DNA of 64,000 nt, from contig PBUB01000009.1 in NCBI GenBank assembly GCA_002729885.1, positions 120,930-184,929 on the forward strand, given 5' to 3'. This document shows positions 7,308-16,111 of this stretch, piece after piece (the first letter of the stretch is position 1; each line of letters begins with the position of its first letter). This stretch comes from Spirochaetaceae bacterium. GTDB taxonomy: Bacteria > Spirochaetota > Leptospiria > Leptospirales > Leptonemataceae. The notes under the pieces were generated by a model, which saw only the letters and a program-made list of their open reading frames with translations, was not told the DNA's origin and made no database searches. Position numbers and translations under genes: made by a program.

Positions 7308-7745
7308 ATGGGACGGTGGAACAAATTTCGAAGGGCCAATGGGCTGATAATTTCTCAGCTGGTAATCGCAAGCTTTCTTACGGCCAATGCGGTGCCGGCC
7401 CTTCATTACTGTCCCCGGATCGGTTCAGTCCCCCGGAATGCCCATAGTCTACAGGAGAGTTCCAGACCCTGCCACAGTAGCGAAGCTATAAAAAGCGATG
7501 CTCATTCAGACAGGGAGCATATCGGGCCTGCAGAGGGAAGCACCGAAAATCCAGATCATGACCATGATGTTTGCCCGATATGCCAGGGGTATCTCTCTAT
7601 TCAGGATCTACAGAATGCCGATTCCTGTACACTTAACATCTACTCAGAGCCGAGCTGGAACGCTCTTCTATCGCCTCCAATAACGATTGAAGCAAAGCGT
7701 GTAGCGACCAGAGCCCGGGATCCTCCCTCAATGCGATTCGCATAA
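7308..7745 (+). CDS. Secreted Cys/His-rich protein, DUF2946-like
   Basis: The protein has 145 residues: a hydrophobic signal segment (about 13-29, ending ANAVPA), then a hydrophilic region rich in His, Asp and Ser with the motif DHDHDVCPICQ near 83-93. A short secreted protein with a terminal Cys-x-x-Cys and neighbouring His residues resembles DUF2946-type proteins often found with copper transport genes. The assignment is tentative. The ribosome site is weak. It lies between a DNR/FNR box and the Met-rich barrel, so copper handling for the nitrite reductase is a reasonable inference. Confidence 0.6.
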   Translation: MGRWNKFRRANGLIISQLVIASFLTANAVPALHYCPRIGSVPRNAHSLQESSRPCHSSEAIKSDAHSDREHIGPAEGSTENPDHDHDVCPICQGYLSIQDLQNADSCTLNIYSEPSWNALLSPPITIEAKRVATRARDPPSMRFA

Positions 7746-7752
7746 TCGCCAC

Positions 7753-7774
7753 GGGGCCCTCCCTCGAGGGTCCC
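7753..7774 (+). other. Intercistronic hairpin
   Basis: GGGGCCCTC pairs with GAGGGTCCC (one G-U pair) around a four-base loop, between the DUF2946-like gene and the Met-rich barrel gene. Only ATTT follows, so partial termination or message processing is more likely than full termination. Confidence 0.45.
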
Positions 7775-7804
7775 ATTTCAACAGTTTATCCAGAGAGGGA
7801 AATT

Positions 7805-9082
7805 ATGAAAAGAATTCTTACAGGCGGAGCTCTGGCTTCTTGCCTGCTGTCCATTTTGTATGTCCGGCCCATTCAGGCCGACACCGGGCTCTGTTGTCTC
7901 CATTGTGGTGGCAATATGCCCTTGAATATTGTGGGAGCCGGAATTCCGGAAACCCATGAATTCAGACTGAAGATCAAGCCCATGCATATGAGTATGCGCG
8001 GTCTTCAATCTGGCTACAGTGATCTTTCGAACGAGGAAGTACTTTCGCTTCCTGCCGGTATGAGCATGTCCATGGATGCCAATACCATGGCCATAAACAA
8101 CAGAGTCATAGGAGAGCTTACGGGAAGAAAATACATGGCTGCGCCACAGCGGATGTACATGAACATGTATGACATTTCCCTGGGCTACAGTTTTTCGGAT
8201 CGATTCGCAGGCATGTTGATGACCATGTACCAGGAGAAGTACATGAAAATGAAGTTCAATTACATGATGCGAAATATGCTTGGCAGATCTCATTACACAA
8301 TGAGGACCTCGGGTATGAGCGACACCATGCTTATGGGAAAATATAGAGTCATGGAGGATGACTCCCTGGCTCCCACGAATCAGCTATCTCTCATAGCCGG
8401 GCTGAGTCTCCCTACAGGTTCCATCGATGAAAAGAACAGGAATCATCCTCTGGGTAATCCCACGGCGCCATTAACGCTTACAGATTTCAACAACACCGCA
8501 CCGGATAGGCGAAGTGAGCCCATGCCATATTCCATGCAACTCGGGTCTGGAACCTTCGATCCAGTGGCCGGCATTGCTTATCAGGGCTCCGCTTCGCCTT
8601 ACTGGTGGGGCGCCACTATGCTTTATATTGGTCGAGCCTATCGTAACAAGCATAACTATGCACTGGGAGACTTTTACAGATTGGATGTCTATTTCATGTA
8701 TCAATTGTATTCCAACGTTGTGGCTCATCTGCAGTGGAATTCGCAGTGGCAGGGAGCCCTGCGCGGTGAACATGAAGAAGCGTATCGCGGGGAAGCCGGA
8801 CGAGCCATAGATGGTAACCTGTTTTCTGAATACATGAGCCCGGCCTGGGATCCTGGAAACTATGGAAGCGAAATCCATTCGGTCACGGCTGGAATTCAAT
8901 GGCAGCCAGTGCCGCTACAAATTCTTGAGCTTTCCGTGGCGGTTCCTGTCATCCAGAGGTTCAAAGGAATTCAGATGCCGCGGGAGTACACTGTAGAATT
9001 GGCATACTACGTGGAGATTCCCACCTCTGGCAGCGTAAGGCATTCGAAACCGTCGGATGCACCGGATCCCCTGGGCTTCTAA
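7805..9082 (+). CDS. Met-rich outer-membrane beta-barrel protein
   Basis: This 425-residue protein has a signal peptide ending near RPIQA, then a mature N-terminus with the cysteine motif GLCCLHCGG. The following region is exceptionally rich in methionine (for example KPMHMSMRG, MYMNMYD, MLMTMYQ, KYMKMK). The rest shows alternating hydrophobic and aromatic residues and a terminal strand pattern typical of a barrel, similar to phenol-degradation 'MetA-pathway' transporter-like proteins. Methionine clusters of this type commonly bind Cu(I). GAGAGGG precedes the start. With nirK and SCO genes close by, copper entry or sensing is inferred. The substrate is unproven. Confidence 0.65.
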   Translation: MKRILTGGALASCLLSILYVRPIQADTGLCCLHCGGNMPLNIVGAGIPETHEFRLKIKPMHMSMRGLQSGYSDLSNEEVLSLPAGMSMSMDANTMAINNRVIGELTGRKYMAAPQRMYMNMYDISLGYSFSDRFAGMLMTMYQEKYMKMKFNYMMRNMLGRSHYTMRTSGMSDTMLMGKYRVMEDDSLAPTNQLSLIAGLSLPTGSIDEKNRNHPLGNPTAPLTLTDFNNTAPDRRSEPMPYSMQLGSGTFDPVAGIAYQGSASPYWWGATMLYIGRAYRNKHNYALGDFYRLDVYFMYQLYSNVVAHLQWNSQWQGALRGEHEEAYRGEAGRAIDGNLFSEYMSPAWDPGNYGSEIHSVTAGIQWQPVPLQILELSVAVPVIQRFKGIQMPREYTVELAYYVEIPTSGSVRHSKPSDAPDPLGF

Positions 9083-9250
9083 TGGTATAAGGTCTTGTTC
9101 GGCATGCATTGGCCGAACCGGGCCGCCAGTAAACCGATGAACCGTCCAGGAAAAATACGAGGCCAGAAAAAATCACCCTCGCGGCCTGGCCTGCAAGATG
9201 TCCGGGTGCCCGAGCTTTCCGTTCCCGGGAGGATTTCGATTTCAACTCGG

Positions 9251-9550
9251 ATGCTTCCTGTCTTATGGCTTAACGGATTGATAATTCTGATGATACTTTC
9301 TATTTCCAGCCTTCGCCCACAGGTTTCCGGATCTTTGTCTCCAGAGGATACGGACGGCGGGCGGAGATTGTTTGAACATGTTTGCGGAAAATGCCATACA
9401 CTTCCCAATCCCAATCAGAAGGTTCCCGGAGGCTGGACCGTGACTGTTAGACGAATGGAAGGATATCGCCGGCGACAGGGGATGCCCGCACTTTCGGCCC
9501 GGGAGCTACGAGCCATTCGAGATTACCTTGAATATAGAAATGCCCCCTGA
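9251..9550 (+). CDS. Small monohaem c-type cytochrome
   Basis: From the ATG at 9251 the protein has 99 residues with a signal-anchor segment (about 1-22) and one haem motif C45-G-K-C48-H49. A methionine in RRQGMPAL is the likely sixth ligand. The frame stays open upstream to 9095, but that part is basic and has no exported-protein character. GGGAGG lies 17 bases before the ATG, so the exact start is uncertain. It is probably a periplasmic electron carrier serving the nitrite or NO reductase. The partner is inferred. Confidence 0.7.
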   Translation: MLPVLWLNGLIILMILSISSLRPQVSGSLSPEDTDGGRRLFEHVCGKCHTLPNPNQKVPGGWTVTVRRMEGYRRRQGMPALSARELRAIRDYLEYRNAP

Positions 9551-9753
9551 AGGGCAATGCTCTGGTATATGCGGTTTGTGCAGGTTCGATCATGGCTCTT
9601 GATCATCTAACACCACAATGTGCCTCACCTGTATGAATTCAGTGATGCTTAATACCATTCCAGTTTGGTCATGAAAAAGTTAATCTATATTATCATGGCT
9701 CAACGGTGCCGCGGGCTGCCACTACTTCAGTATGAAATGAGATATTATACAAC

Positions 9754-10416
9754 TCAAAGGACAAAGCTATGTATGGTCCAGTAATGCAGAAGAGACCCTG
9801 AAAGAACAAACAGATGCCATATAGCATGATGGGCGCGAAGTGAAGACCAGAAATAGAATGCCACTCCAAGGGTATAACTTAGACCTCCTGCTACCAGTAG
9901 AACCAGTCCGGCCGGTTCCAGTCTCTGCACGATTTCAGAAACACCCAGTATGGCCACCCAGCCCATTGCCAGATAAAGCAATGTGGCAATGGTATCAAAT
10001 TTATGGATGAAAAAGGTCTTGTACATGATCCCGGCCACTGCTGCAGACCAGATAAATACAAATAGCGGCCATCCCATCCATGGATGGTCCCGAAGTAAAA
10101 TCAGACTGAACGGAGTGTAGCTGGCAGCAATGAAAATATAGATCGCGGAATGGTCCAGCTTTCGCAGAAAGAACTTTATCCTAATCCGCTGGATGCTATG
10201 ATATAGAGTGGAAGCAGCATATAAGAAAAGAAGAGCGAAAGAAAATATGACTGAAGCAAGGAGAGTGACTTCGTCCTCTGTTCGAAAAGCCTTAAATAGG
10301 AGCACGATGCTGGCTGGAATGCTGACGAATAGACCCATACCATGGGTAAGAGCATTCCATGCCTCCTGCCTTTTGCTGGGTAGGACTCCAAATAGATCTG
10401 TTACTCGCATGTCCAT
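9754..10416 (-). CDS. Hemolysin III / YqfA-type (PAQR) membrane protein
   Basis: The chosen start (MDMRVTDLFG) has AGGACC upstream and gives 220 residues. The protein has seven hydrophobic segments with the family motifs EAWNALTHGMG near the start, LYHS and KLDHSAIYIFIAASYTPF in the middle, and HAIWHLFVLSGSLLHY at the end. These histidines and the aspartate are the metal-site residues of the PAQR superfamily. An in-frame ATG at 10455 lies upstream of the -10 predicted from the box at 10470, which favours the shorter form. The physiological role of bacterial members is unclear; possible links are membrane-fluidity or stress response. Confidence 0.85.
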   Translation of the reverse strand: MDMRVTDLFGVLPSKRQEAWNALTHGMGLFVSIPASIVLLFKAFRTEDEVTLLASVIFSFALLFLYAASTLYHSIQRIRIKFFLRKLDHSAIYIFIAASYTPFSLILLRDHPWMGWPLFVFIWSAAVAGIMYKTFFIHKFDTIATLLYLAMGWVAILGVSEIVQRLEPAGLVLLVAGGLSYTLGVAFYFWSSLRAHHAIWHLFVLSGSLLHYWTIHSFVL

Positions 10417-10469
10417 AGGAACGCCGGTCCTGCATTCGGTTGCATATTTTCGCACGGCTGGCCGTTCTT

Positions 10470-10483
10470 TTGATACATATCAA
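10470..10483. promoter_or_regulatory. DNR/FNR box between divergent genes (TTGATACATATCAA)
   Basis: This perfect box lies between the hemolysin-III and TlpA-like genes. On the plus strand GATAAT at 10506-10511 is centred exactly 32 bases away, an excellent class II layout for the TlpA-like gene. On the minus strand TATGCA lies about 33 bases away. Confidence 0.8.
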
Positions 10484-10530
10484 GGCAGGATTTTCTGTCC
10501 TGAGCGATAATGATGCGCGGAGGCCAGAAA

Positions 10531-11097
10531 ATGAAACCTTGCAGCGCCATCGGGACTTTATGGGGAATATCGATACTTGTTTTCGCAGGCGTCTTGTTTG
10601 CTGAGTCAGGAAATGTCGAGTCAGGGGATCCAGAAACCACCATGTGGAAAAATGCCGGCTATGAGGTGCCTCTGGTGGTGAAACGTGCTCCTGATGTTCA
10701 TCTGAGAGGCATGGATGGTTCCGACGTGAATGCATCATTGCAGGATCGTATTGTCATTTTGCATTTCTGGGCCACCTTTTGCGCTCCCTGCAGGGCGGAA
10801 ATGCACGAACTTGACCAGCTACAAAAGCATTTTAAACGCGAGAATCTGCTGATTGTTGCCATTTCGATAGACAGTCATGATGGGGCGGTAAAGAACTTTA
10901 TGGAGCGAGAAAAGCTCCGTGACATCTTGATCGTACGTGATCCATCTACTGCGCTCAGGGATTCCTATGCAATAGATGCTATTCCCATGAGTTATGTAAT
11001 TGTAGACGGACGAATTAGAGCTCGCATTCGAGGGACTGGAAACTGGGCACCGAAGTTCTGGAAGGCGATGCTGGACAGGTTTCTGAATATTTCCTGA
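10531..11097 (+). CDS. TlpA/ResA-like thioredoxin-fold protein, exported
   Basis: The start is preceded by GGAGG at 10519-10523 and gives 188 residues. A signal peptide (about 1-25) is followed by a thioredoxin-fold domain with the active site W80-A-T-F-C84-A-P-C87, and a cis-proline loop IDAIPMSYV near 150. Such periplasmic reductases keep haem-attachment cysteines or copper-site thiols reduced. Its box-driven promoter and neighbours suggest a role in maturing the c-type cytochromes or the copper nitrite reductase. The predicted leader is only about 13 bases. Confidence 0.85.
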   Translation: MKPCSAIGTLWGISILVFAGVLFAESGNVESGDPETTMWKNAGYEVPLVVKRAPDVHLRGMDGSDVNASLQDRIVILHFWATFCAPCRAEMHELDQLQKHFKRENLLIVAISIDSHDGAVKNFMEREKLRDILIVRDPSTALRDSYAIDAIPMSYVIVDGRIRARIRGTGNWAPKFWKAMLDRFLNIS

Positions 11098-11126
11098 ATG
11101 GGTATCCGCGAAAAGTCAGAAGCCGG

Positions 11127-11567
11127 CTACTGCTCGGATCCCAGACTCAGTAACATCAGCTCGCTTGCAGCAGGAAATACTACCGAATTCCATGCATGTT
11201 CCCGTTCTTCATCGCTTGCTGATTCATGGTATCGTTTTCTTATTCCGTGGCGGGACAGATCAATATGGACATCGCATTGTAATTCTCGGTTCTTCAGACT
11301 CAATCGGGCGCAATGGAGTGGGCAACCATCAAGCACCAGAATGGGGCGGCCGGAGCTGGCAGTGTGAACCAGGGATTGCACCCCCGCACCGACGCCGGCG
11401 ATGCAGGACATTTCGGCCAGTTCTTCTCGATCTGCGCGAAGAGCCAGGTCATTGGCCAGTTGAGCTGCACTGGAGCATCCAGAACAGGAATAGACCAGAG
11501 GCAGTTTTCTGTATCTGGCCAGAGTTGCACGCCGGTCAATAGAGCTGTCTTCATCTCGCAATACCAT
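11127..11567 (-). CDS. DGC-domain putative zinc-binding protein
   Basis: This 146-residue cytoplasmic protein has the DGC-family cysteines: C28-x2-C31 in YSCSGCSSAAQ, C55 in EMSCIAGVG, and the name-giving DGC82-PLHC86. The family is annotated as putative zinc-binding and its function is not settled. The promoter predicted from the box at 11602 has -10 TAAAAT at 11574-11579. This places the transcript start at or near the ATG, so the message may be leaderless. No Shine-Dalgarno is visible. Confidence 0.8.
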   Translation of the reverse strand: MVLRDEDSSIDRRATLARYRKLPLVYSCSGCSSAAQLANDLALRADREELAEMSCIAGVGAGVQSLVHTASSGRPILVLDGCPLHCARLSLKNRELQCDVHIDLSRHGIRKRYHESASDEEREHAWNSVVFPAASELMLLSLGSEQ

Positions 11568-11601
11568 CCCATTATTTTACGGCCATCCAGTATTGCGGTA
11601 A

Positions 11602-11615
11602 TTGATCTGCATCAA
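11602..11615. promoter_or_regulatory. DNR/FNR box for the DGC-domain gene (TTGATCTGCATCAA)
   Basis: This perfect box has TAAAAT (five of six consensus bases) on the minus strand, centred exactly 32 bases away. This is a textbook class II arrangement. Confidence 0.8.
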
Positions 11616-11868
11616 TTCCTGGTCAGAATTTGGTTTAGGCGCAGGTCCAGGGAATAACTCAGGTTGCTTCGCAACCCTTTCGTCTGGCAGGGTTGCAGTG
11701 GATCGGCATTCAGCCTCTGCCCATCTTTAGAAATCAAAGGAAGGGGACCGATGCGCTCCATTGCGAGCGTCGGTTCATCCCGGGGAGTCCTGGCTCCTTC
11801 ATTATCCAATGTTCCAACGCGGAAACGCTGCACCAGCTCAATCGGTGACCCTCTATTGTTGCATCCTT

Positions 11869-11882
11869 TTGACAATTATCAA
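11869..11882. promoter_or_regulatory. DNR/FNR box, one mismatch (TTGACAATTATCAA)
   Basis: The left half-site is TTGAC instead of TTGAT; the right half is perfect. TGTAAC at 11903-11908 is centred 30 bases downstream, and the porin gene starts at 11919. Confidence 0.65.
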
Positions 11883-11918
11883 GGCACCGGACGGCGGCAT
11901 GATGTAACCTGAAGCATT

Positions 11919-13658
11919 ATGAAATCAAAGAATAAATCCGGATACGGTAGTTCCTGGAATTTCTCCAGGTTCAGGAAGTGTATTACTGAACAGGGTGCCG
12001 CCAGAATTGTTCCTTCGCTTCGAAGGTTTCGGGGAACGAGTAGATGGCAGGCATTTCTACTGGCAGCTCTGCTGATCCCTGTAATGCCCCTGGCTTCCGA
12101 GCCCGGCTGGAGCGACGGATTGACGATATTTGGATTGGCTCGCATTCGGCCGGAGTTTCATGGAAATTCGGATTTTAATCGAAAGACAGACGATGCCAAT
12201 GAGTATACCGGCAGCATTGTTCAATTCGGTCTGGAAAAGAAACTTTCGTCGGATACATCCATTGTCTTAAGAATTCAGGATTCTCGTCTCTGGGGAGGAC
12301 ATCCTGGATCGGATAACGGATTCAGCACCGCAAACGATACCACTGAAGATTCTCTGGATATGCGAGAAGCCTATATTCAATCCGACAATTTGCTCGGCCC
12401 GCTGGGGATTCGCTTTGGGCGCCAGATGCTGGCCTATGGAAGCGAAAGGCAGATAGGCAAGGTAGGATGGAGCAACGTAGGTCGCAGCTTTGATGCCCTG
12501 GAGCTACACTGGCAGTGGGGAGTCTGGAAGGCGTCCATGGCCGGAGCAGTGCTTGCGGAAGAAGACAGCGATGGAGGCGGTAATGGTACTCATGTGGGAC
12601 GGTCCAATCCTTCGGGTATTCAGTTTAACTGCGATCCCACGACGAAACTCTGTACCGTAAGGTCCAGCACGGCCCGGGAACTGGATGATGCCTATCTCGC
12701 CGTCTTCTACAACGAAATTACCCTGCATCCGCAATTTCAGCTGGAGCCATACTATATTGGTGTCTACAAGAAATGGATTCCTGCCAGCGTATCTCCTTAT
12801 CCGGGTATTCCCGTGCCGCCGAAAGCCAGGGACAGGCAGAGGGATAACCTGCACACAGTGGGACTGCGAATTACCAACAAGACCGTAAAAGGTAAGAGCG
12901 CTCATCCATTATTCGATTATTCTCTGGAAGGCGCCTACCAGACCGGATTTAACGGTCAGCGCGTACAGGCCGGCTGGGACTGGCTCAATCAAGTAGATGC
13001 CACCGGAAATCCTGTCTACACCGAAAGACAGAGGTATGAAGCCTACGCAATTTACGCTGATTTAGGATTCAAACCTGTGGAGTTTCTTCGCATCGGATTG
13101 GTGGGAGACCTGGCCACCGGAGATTCGAATCGCACGGATGTAGCCGTAAACACCTACACGCAGCTTTTTCCCACGAATCATGGGCCCATGGGAGATATGG
13201 ACCTGGTGGGCTCCAGGAACCTTATTGCTCGCGCGCTAACTCTGAACTTCGATCTGGGAAACTATGGAGGTCTTAAACTGGCATACTGGCACTTCAAGAA
13301 ACATAAGGCTCAGGATAGCTACTATAACAATGGAGGTGCCATTGCCAGGGATGGTGATGGAGAGCTGTCCAGCACAGAAACCACCAGCAATGCACGGTAT
13401 GCATCTGTGGTGGATGCTTCGGGAAAAATAGCCGAAAACTCTGTGGCCCAGCTGAGTTCGCAGCTGTTTCACGAATACAACGTCACCTACTCGATCGAAG
13501 CCAGCCAGCTAAAGTTCGATGTTGGGTACGGTCAGGCTTATGCTTTGAGCTCCATTCGACATAGAATAGACGAATCCTTTGACCGGCCGGATCTCAGGGA
13601 GCCGGCATTCGATCCACGTAGCGATTTTGGCTACTTTATGGTTACTGCGAAATTTTAA
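11919..13658 (+). CDS. Alginate-export-type outer-membrane porin
   Basis: This 579-residue protein has a basic N-terminal extension (about 1-42), a signal-like hydrophobic stretch (WQAFLLAALLIPVMPLAS) and then a long beta-barrel. The sequences RIRPEFHGN, GRQMLAYGSERQIG and WSNVGRSFDALELHW match the Alginate_exp porin family, and it ends in a strand with terminal phenylalanine (VTAKF), as barrels usually do. The transcript start predicted from the box at 11869 is only a few bases before the ATG and no Shine-Dalgarno is present. The true start could therefore be later. Similar porins accompany nitrite or nitrate respiration genes in other bacteria; anion uptake is inferred. Confidence 0.75.
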   Translation: MKSKNKSGYGSSWNFSRFRKCITEQGAARIVPSLRRFRGTSRWQAFLLAALLIPVMPLASEPGWSDGLTIFGLARIRPEFHGNSDFNRKTDDANEYTGSIVQFGLEKKLSSDTSIVLRIQDSRLWGGHPGSDNGFSTANDTTEDSLDMREAYIQSDNLLGPLGIRFGRQMLAYGSERQIGKVGWSNVGRSFDALELHWQWGVWKASMAGAVLAEEDSDGGGNGTHVGRSNPSGIQFNCDPTTKLCTVRSSTARELDDAYLAVFYNEITLHPQFQLEPYYIGVYKKWIPASVSPYPGIPVPPKARDRQRDNLHTVGLRITNKTVKGKSAHPLFDYSLEGAYQTGFNGQRVQAGWDWLNQVDATGNPVYTERQRYEAYAIYADLGFKPVEFLRIGLVGDLATGDSNRTDVAVNTYTQLFPTNHGPMGDMDLVGSRNLIARALTLNFDLGNYGGLKLAYWHFKKHKAQDSYYNNGGAIARDGDGELSSTETTSNARYASVVDASGKIAENSVAQLSSQLFHEYNVTYSIEASQLKFDVGYGQAYALSSIRHRIDESFDRPDLREPAFDPRSDFGYFMVTAKF

Positions 13659-13737
13659 AAAAAGGGACGTCCGATATCTCCTTCGAATCCTTCCATAAGG
13701 TTGATCTCCGGACTTCCTGTGCTTTATCTTCCCCCTC

Positions 13738-13764
13738 AGACCTCCGCCCGGAGGTCTTTTTTTT
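13738..13764 (+). terminator. Rho-independent terminator of the porin gene
   Basis: AGACCTCC pairs with GGAGGTCT around GCCC and is followed by a T-run. It separates the porin transcript from nirK. Confidence 0.9.
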
Positions 13765-13780
13765 GAATCTTGATCTACTC

Positions 13781-13794
13781 TTGATAGTTATCAA
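13781..13794. promoter_or_regulatory. DNR/FNR box of nirK (TTGATAGTTATCAA)
   Basis: This perfect box lies 47 bases before the nirK start. TGTAAG at 13815-13820 is centred 30 bases downstream, the same spacing and nearly the same hexamer as at the porin promoter. Confidence 0.85.
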
Positions 13795-13841
13795 TGCCTG
13801 GTCTCCATGATCGGTGTAAGCTGAAACCATTGGAGGCGATT

Positions 13842-15221
13842 ATGAATCCCAAGAAATTAATATGGTTCATTCTGCCATTGCTCCTAGGAGGCCTTGTGGC
13901 CTGCGAAAAGCCAACGATTGAAGCGGAATTAACCTATGCTCCTAACGTTCCGGCTCCCATTGATCGGGGTCCGGCTCATGTGATCGTCAAACTTGAAACC
14001 AGCGAAGTGGAAATGAGACTGGCCGATGGTGTGACCTATACTTTCTGGACCTTTGGCGGAAAAGTGCCCGGGCCTTTTATTCGAATCCGAGAGGACGATG
14101 AAGTAGAGTTTCAGCTCAGCAATCACCCGGACAGCAAGATGCCGCATAACATTGACCTTCATGCAGTAACCGGTCCTGGTGGTGGAGCGGTGTCTTCTTT
14201 CACTGCTCCGGGTCATACCTCAACTTTCAAGTTCAAGGCTTTGAATCCGGGACTGTATATCTATCACTGCGCAACTGCTCCGGTGGGTATGCACATTGCC
14301 AATGGCATGTATGGTCTTATTCTGGTAGAGCCTGCCGGCGGACTACCGGAAGTGGACAGGGAATACTATGTATTGCAATCGGAATTCTACACAAAACAGC
14401 GTTTTGGCAAACCTGGACATCAGCCATTTGATATGGAAAAGGCTGTACGCGAAGATGCTGAATATGTAGTATTCAATGGATCGGTGGGCGCATTAACGGA
14501 CAAGAATGCGATAACAGCGAACACCGGCGAAACCATACGGATTTTCGTGGGCAATGGTGGGCCAAACCTGGTGAGTTCATTTCACGTAATCGGAGAGATC
14601 TTCGATCGTGTTTATACCGAGGGCGGCACCCAGGCCAATCAGGAAAACGTGCAGACAACGCTGATTCCGGCGGGCGGAGCTACTATCGTTGAGTTCGAGA
14701 CTAATGCTCCGGGCACCTACATTCTGGTGGACCACTCCATTTTCAGGGCGTTTAACAAGGGTGCTCTGGGAATGCTCAAGGTAGAAGGGCCGGATGCGCC
14801 TATCATCTACTCCGGTAAGGTTTCGGATGAAATCTATCATCCCGAGGGCGGGGCCATTCAGTCCGTGGATGATGAGGTCCGGGCACCCAATCTTACAACC
14901 TTGAAAGAAAGAATCGAAGCCGGAAAAAACGTGTATGAGCATAACTGCGCAGCCTGCCATCAGATGAACGGGAATGGAGTTCAAGGTTCCTTTCCGCCTC
15001 TGGCAGGTTCGGATTATCTCAAGGATAAACGCGCCAGTATACGTGCTGTGGTCCATGGTTTGCGTGAGCCAATCACTGTGAATGGAGTGAAATACAATGG
15101 CGTAATGCCAGCTCTGGGACTCAGTGATTCGGAAATCGCAAATGTTCTAACCTACATCAACAGTCAGTGGAACAACCCTGGATATCAGATTTCACCTGCG
15201 GAGGTGAAGGCACAGAGATAG
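13842..15221 (+). CDS. nirK: Copper nitrite reductase fused to cytochrome c, lipoprotein
   Basis: NirK reduces nitrite to nitric oxide in the periplasm. The start has GGAGG and gives 459 residues with lipobox L-V-A-C21, so the enzyme is probably membrane anchored. Two cupredoxin domains (about 45-170 and 205-320) carry all copper ligands: type 1 H102, C143, H151 and M156; type 2 H107, H142 and H298. The catalytic residues D105 and H248 are also visible. A C-terminal cytochrome c domain (about 350-450) has C369-A-A-C372-H373 and a probable distal methionine M422 in GVMPALG. Three-domain NirK with a tethered haem is a known variant. It heads a nirK-nirV-SCO cluster. Confidence 0.95.
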   Translation: MNPKKLIWFILPLLLGGLVACEKPTIEAELTYAPNVPAPIDRGPAHVIVKLETSEVEMRLADGVTYTFWTFGGKVPGPFIRIREDDEVEFQLSNHPDSKMPHNIDLHAVTGPGGGAVSSFTAPGHTSTFKFKALNPGLYIYHCATAPVGMHIANGMYGLILVEPAGGLPEVDREYYVLQSEFYTKQRFGKPGHQPFDMEKAVREDAEYVVFNGSVGALTDKNAITANTGETIRIFVGNGGPNLVSSFHVIGEIFDRVYTEGGTQANQENVQTTLIPAGGATIVEFETNAPGTYILVDHSIFRAFNKGALGMLKVEGPDAPIIYSGKVSDEIYHPEGGAIQSVDDEVRAPNLTTLKERIEAGKNVYEHNCAACHQMNGNGVQGSFPPLAGSDYLKDKRASIRAVVHGLREPITVNGVKYNGVMPALGLSDSEIANVLTYINSQWNNPGYQISPAEVKAQR

Positions 15222-15240
15222 AAGAAGAGATAGAAGAGAG

Positions 15241-15279
15241 CCCTGCATCTTTCTGCACAGGTGTGCAGGAAGTGCAGGG
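15241..15279 (+). other. Two-part stem-loop between nirK and nirV
   Basis: CCCTGCA pairs with TGCAGGG as an outer stem and CTGCACA pairs with TGTGCAG as an inner stem, with a short internal loop. No T-run follows. It may stabilise or process the nirK message and lower downstream expression. Confidence 0.5.
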
Positions 15280-15319
15280 ACTTTGAGCCCGATTCGGGAA
15301 AGCAACAGGGAGGTCTGAA

Positions 15320-16087
15320 ATGAGCGCAAAACGGATTCGGTTTATTCTGGCAATCATCATGTTATTCGTACCTGCACTGATCCTGGCGCGAAAAGACGGT
15401 CTGGTTCGAGTCCCGGGAGGAATGTTCATCCCCTTTCTCGATGATGAGCAACCCACCAGAATTGCAGCGTTTCAAATTCAGGCCTATCCCGTCACAAACC
15501 AGGACTTTTATAGGTTTGTTCAGGCAAATCCTCAATGGGGTCCTTCGCGCAGCGCTGATCTCTTCGCAGACGAGTACTATTTGAAGCACTGGAAAACTCC
15601 TTCTGGAAGCATGGCCCAGGTGAAAGGCGATCGAAAGCCGGTTACCAACGTGTCCTATTTCGCGGCCCGTGCCTACTGTCAGTGGGTGGGCATGAGACTT
15701 CCAGAAACCAATGAATGGGAATACTCGGCTGCCTTTGCCAGCACTGAGGCTCCCAACGAAACCAGATCTGAATTTTCCAGACGAATTCTAAGTTGGTACG
15801 GCAAAACATCAGCTGAACTGAAACCGGTGGGCCAGGGGTATCAAAACGTTCTGGGTATATATGATCAACATGGTCTGATCTGGGAATGGACTGAAGATTT
15901 TAATACAGCCACCGTGGGCGGAGATTCCAGAGATACAAAAGAAAGCGCTCTGTTCTGCGGATCCGCGGCCACTGCTGCTGCAGATCCATCGATGTATGCG
16001 GATTTTATGCGATATGCCTTTCGGTCCGGTCTGCAGGCCCGATCAACTTCGCGAAACCTGGGGTTTCGCTGCGCCAGTGATCTATAA
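15320..16087 (+). CDS. nirV: NirV-like formylglycine-generating-enzyme fold protein
   Basis: This 255-residue exported protein has a signal peptide (about 1-24, ending ALILA) and an FGE-sulfatase domain. Typical motifs are VRVPGGMF at the domain start, PVTNQDFYRFV, PVTNVSYFAARAYCQWVGMRLPETNEWE and the terminal NLGFRC. NirV proteins of this type are encoded next to nirK in many denitrifiers; their function is not settled and may concern NirK maturation. GGGAGGT precedes the start. The catalytic cysteine pair of true formylglycine-generating enzymes is not evident. Confidence 0.85.
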   Translation: MSAKRIRFILAIIMLFVPALILARKDGLVRVPGGMFIPFLDDEQPTRIAAFQIQAYPVTNQDFYRFVQANPQWGPSRSADLFADEYYLKHWKTPSGSMAQVKGDRKPVTNVSYFAARAYCQWVGMRLPETNEWEYSAAFASTEAPNETRSEFSRRILSWYGKTSAELKPVGQGYQNVLGIYDQHGLIWEWTEDFNTATVGGDSRDTKESALFCGSAATAAADPSMYADFMRYAFRSGLQARSTSRNLGFRCASDL

Positions 16088-16111
16088 TGGAATTTTACTC
16101 GGAGGAAAGTT

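Larger units (their letters stand above)
11568..11918. other. Gene-free stretch with two DNR/FNR boxes
   Basis: I see no credible protein gene here; frames on both strands lack ribosome sites and protein-like composition. It holds the boxes at 11602 and 11869 and the promoters of the flanking divergent genes. The 250 bases between the boxes are unexplained. No terminator or stable hairpin was evident. Confidence 0.5.

Noticed and set aside
9599..9610. TTGATCATCTAA resembling a DNR/FNR box
   Set aside because: Only the left half-site matches, and it is not at a sensible promoter distance.
11612..11912. Open frames on both strands between the DGC and porin genes
   Set aside because: No start signals and no protein-like pattern; they are left as an unexplained gap.
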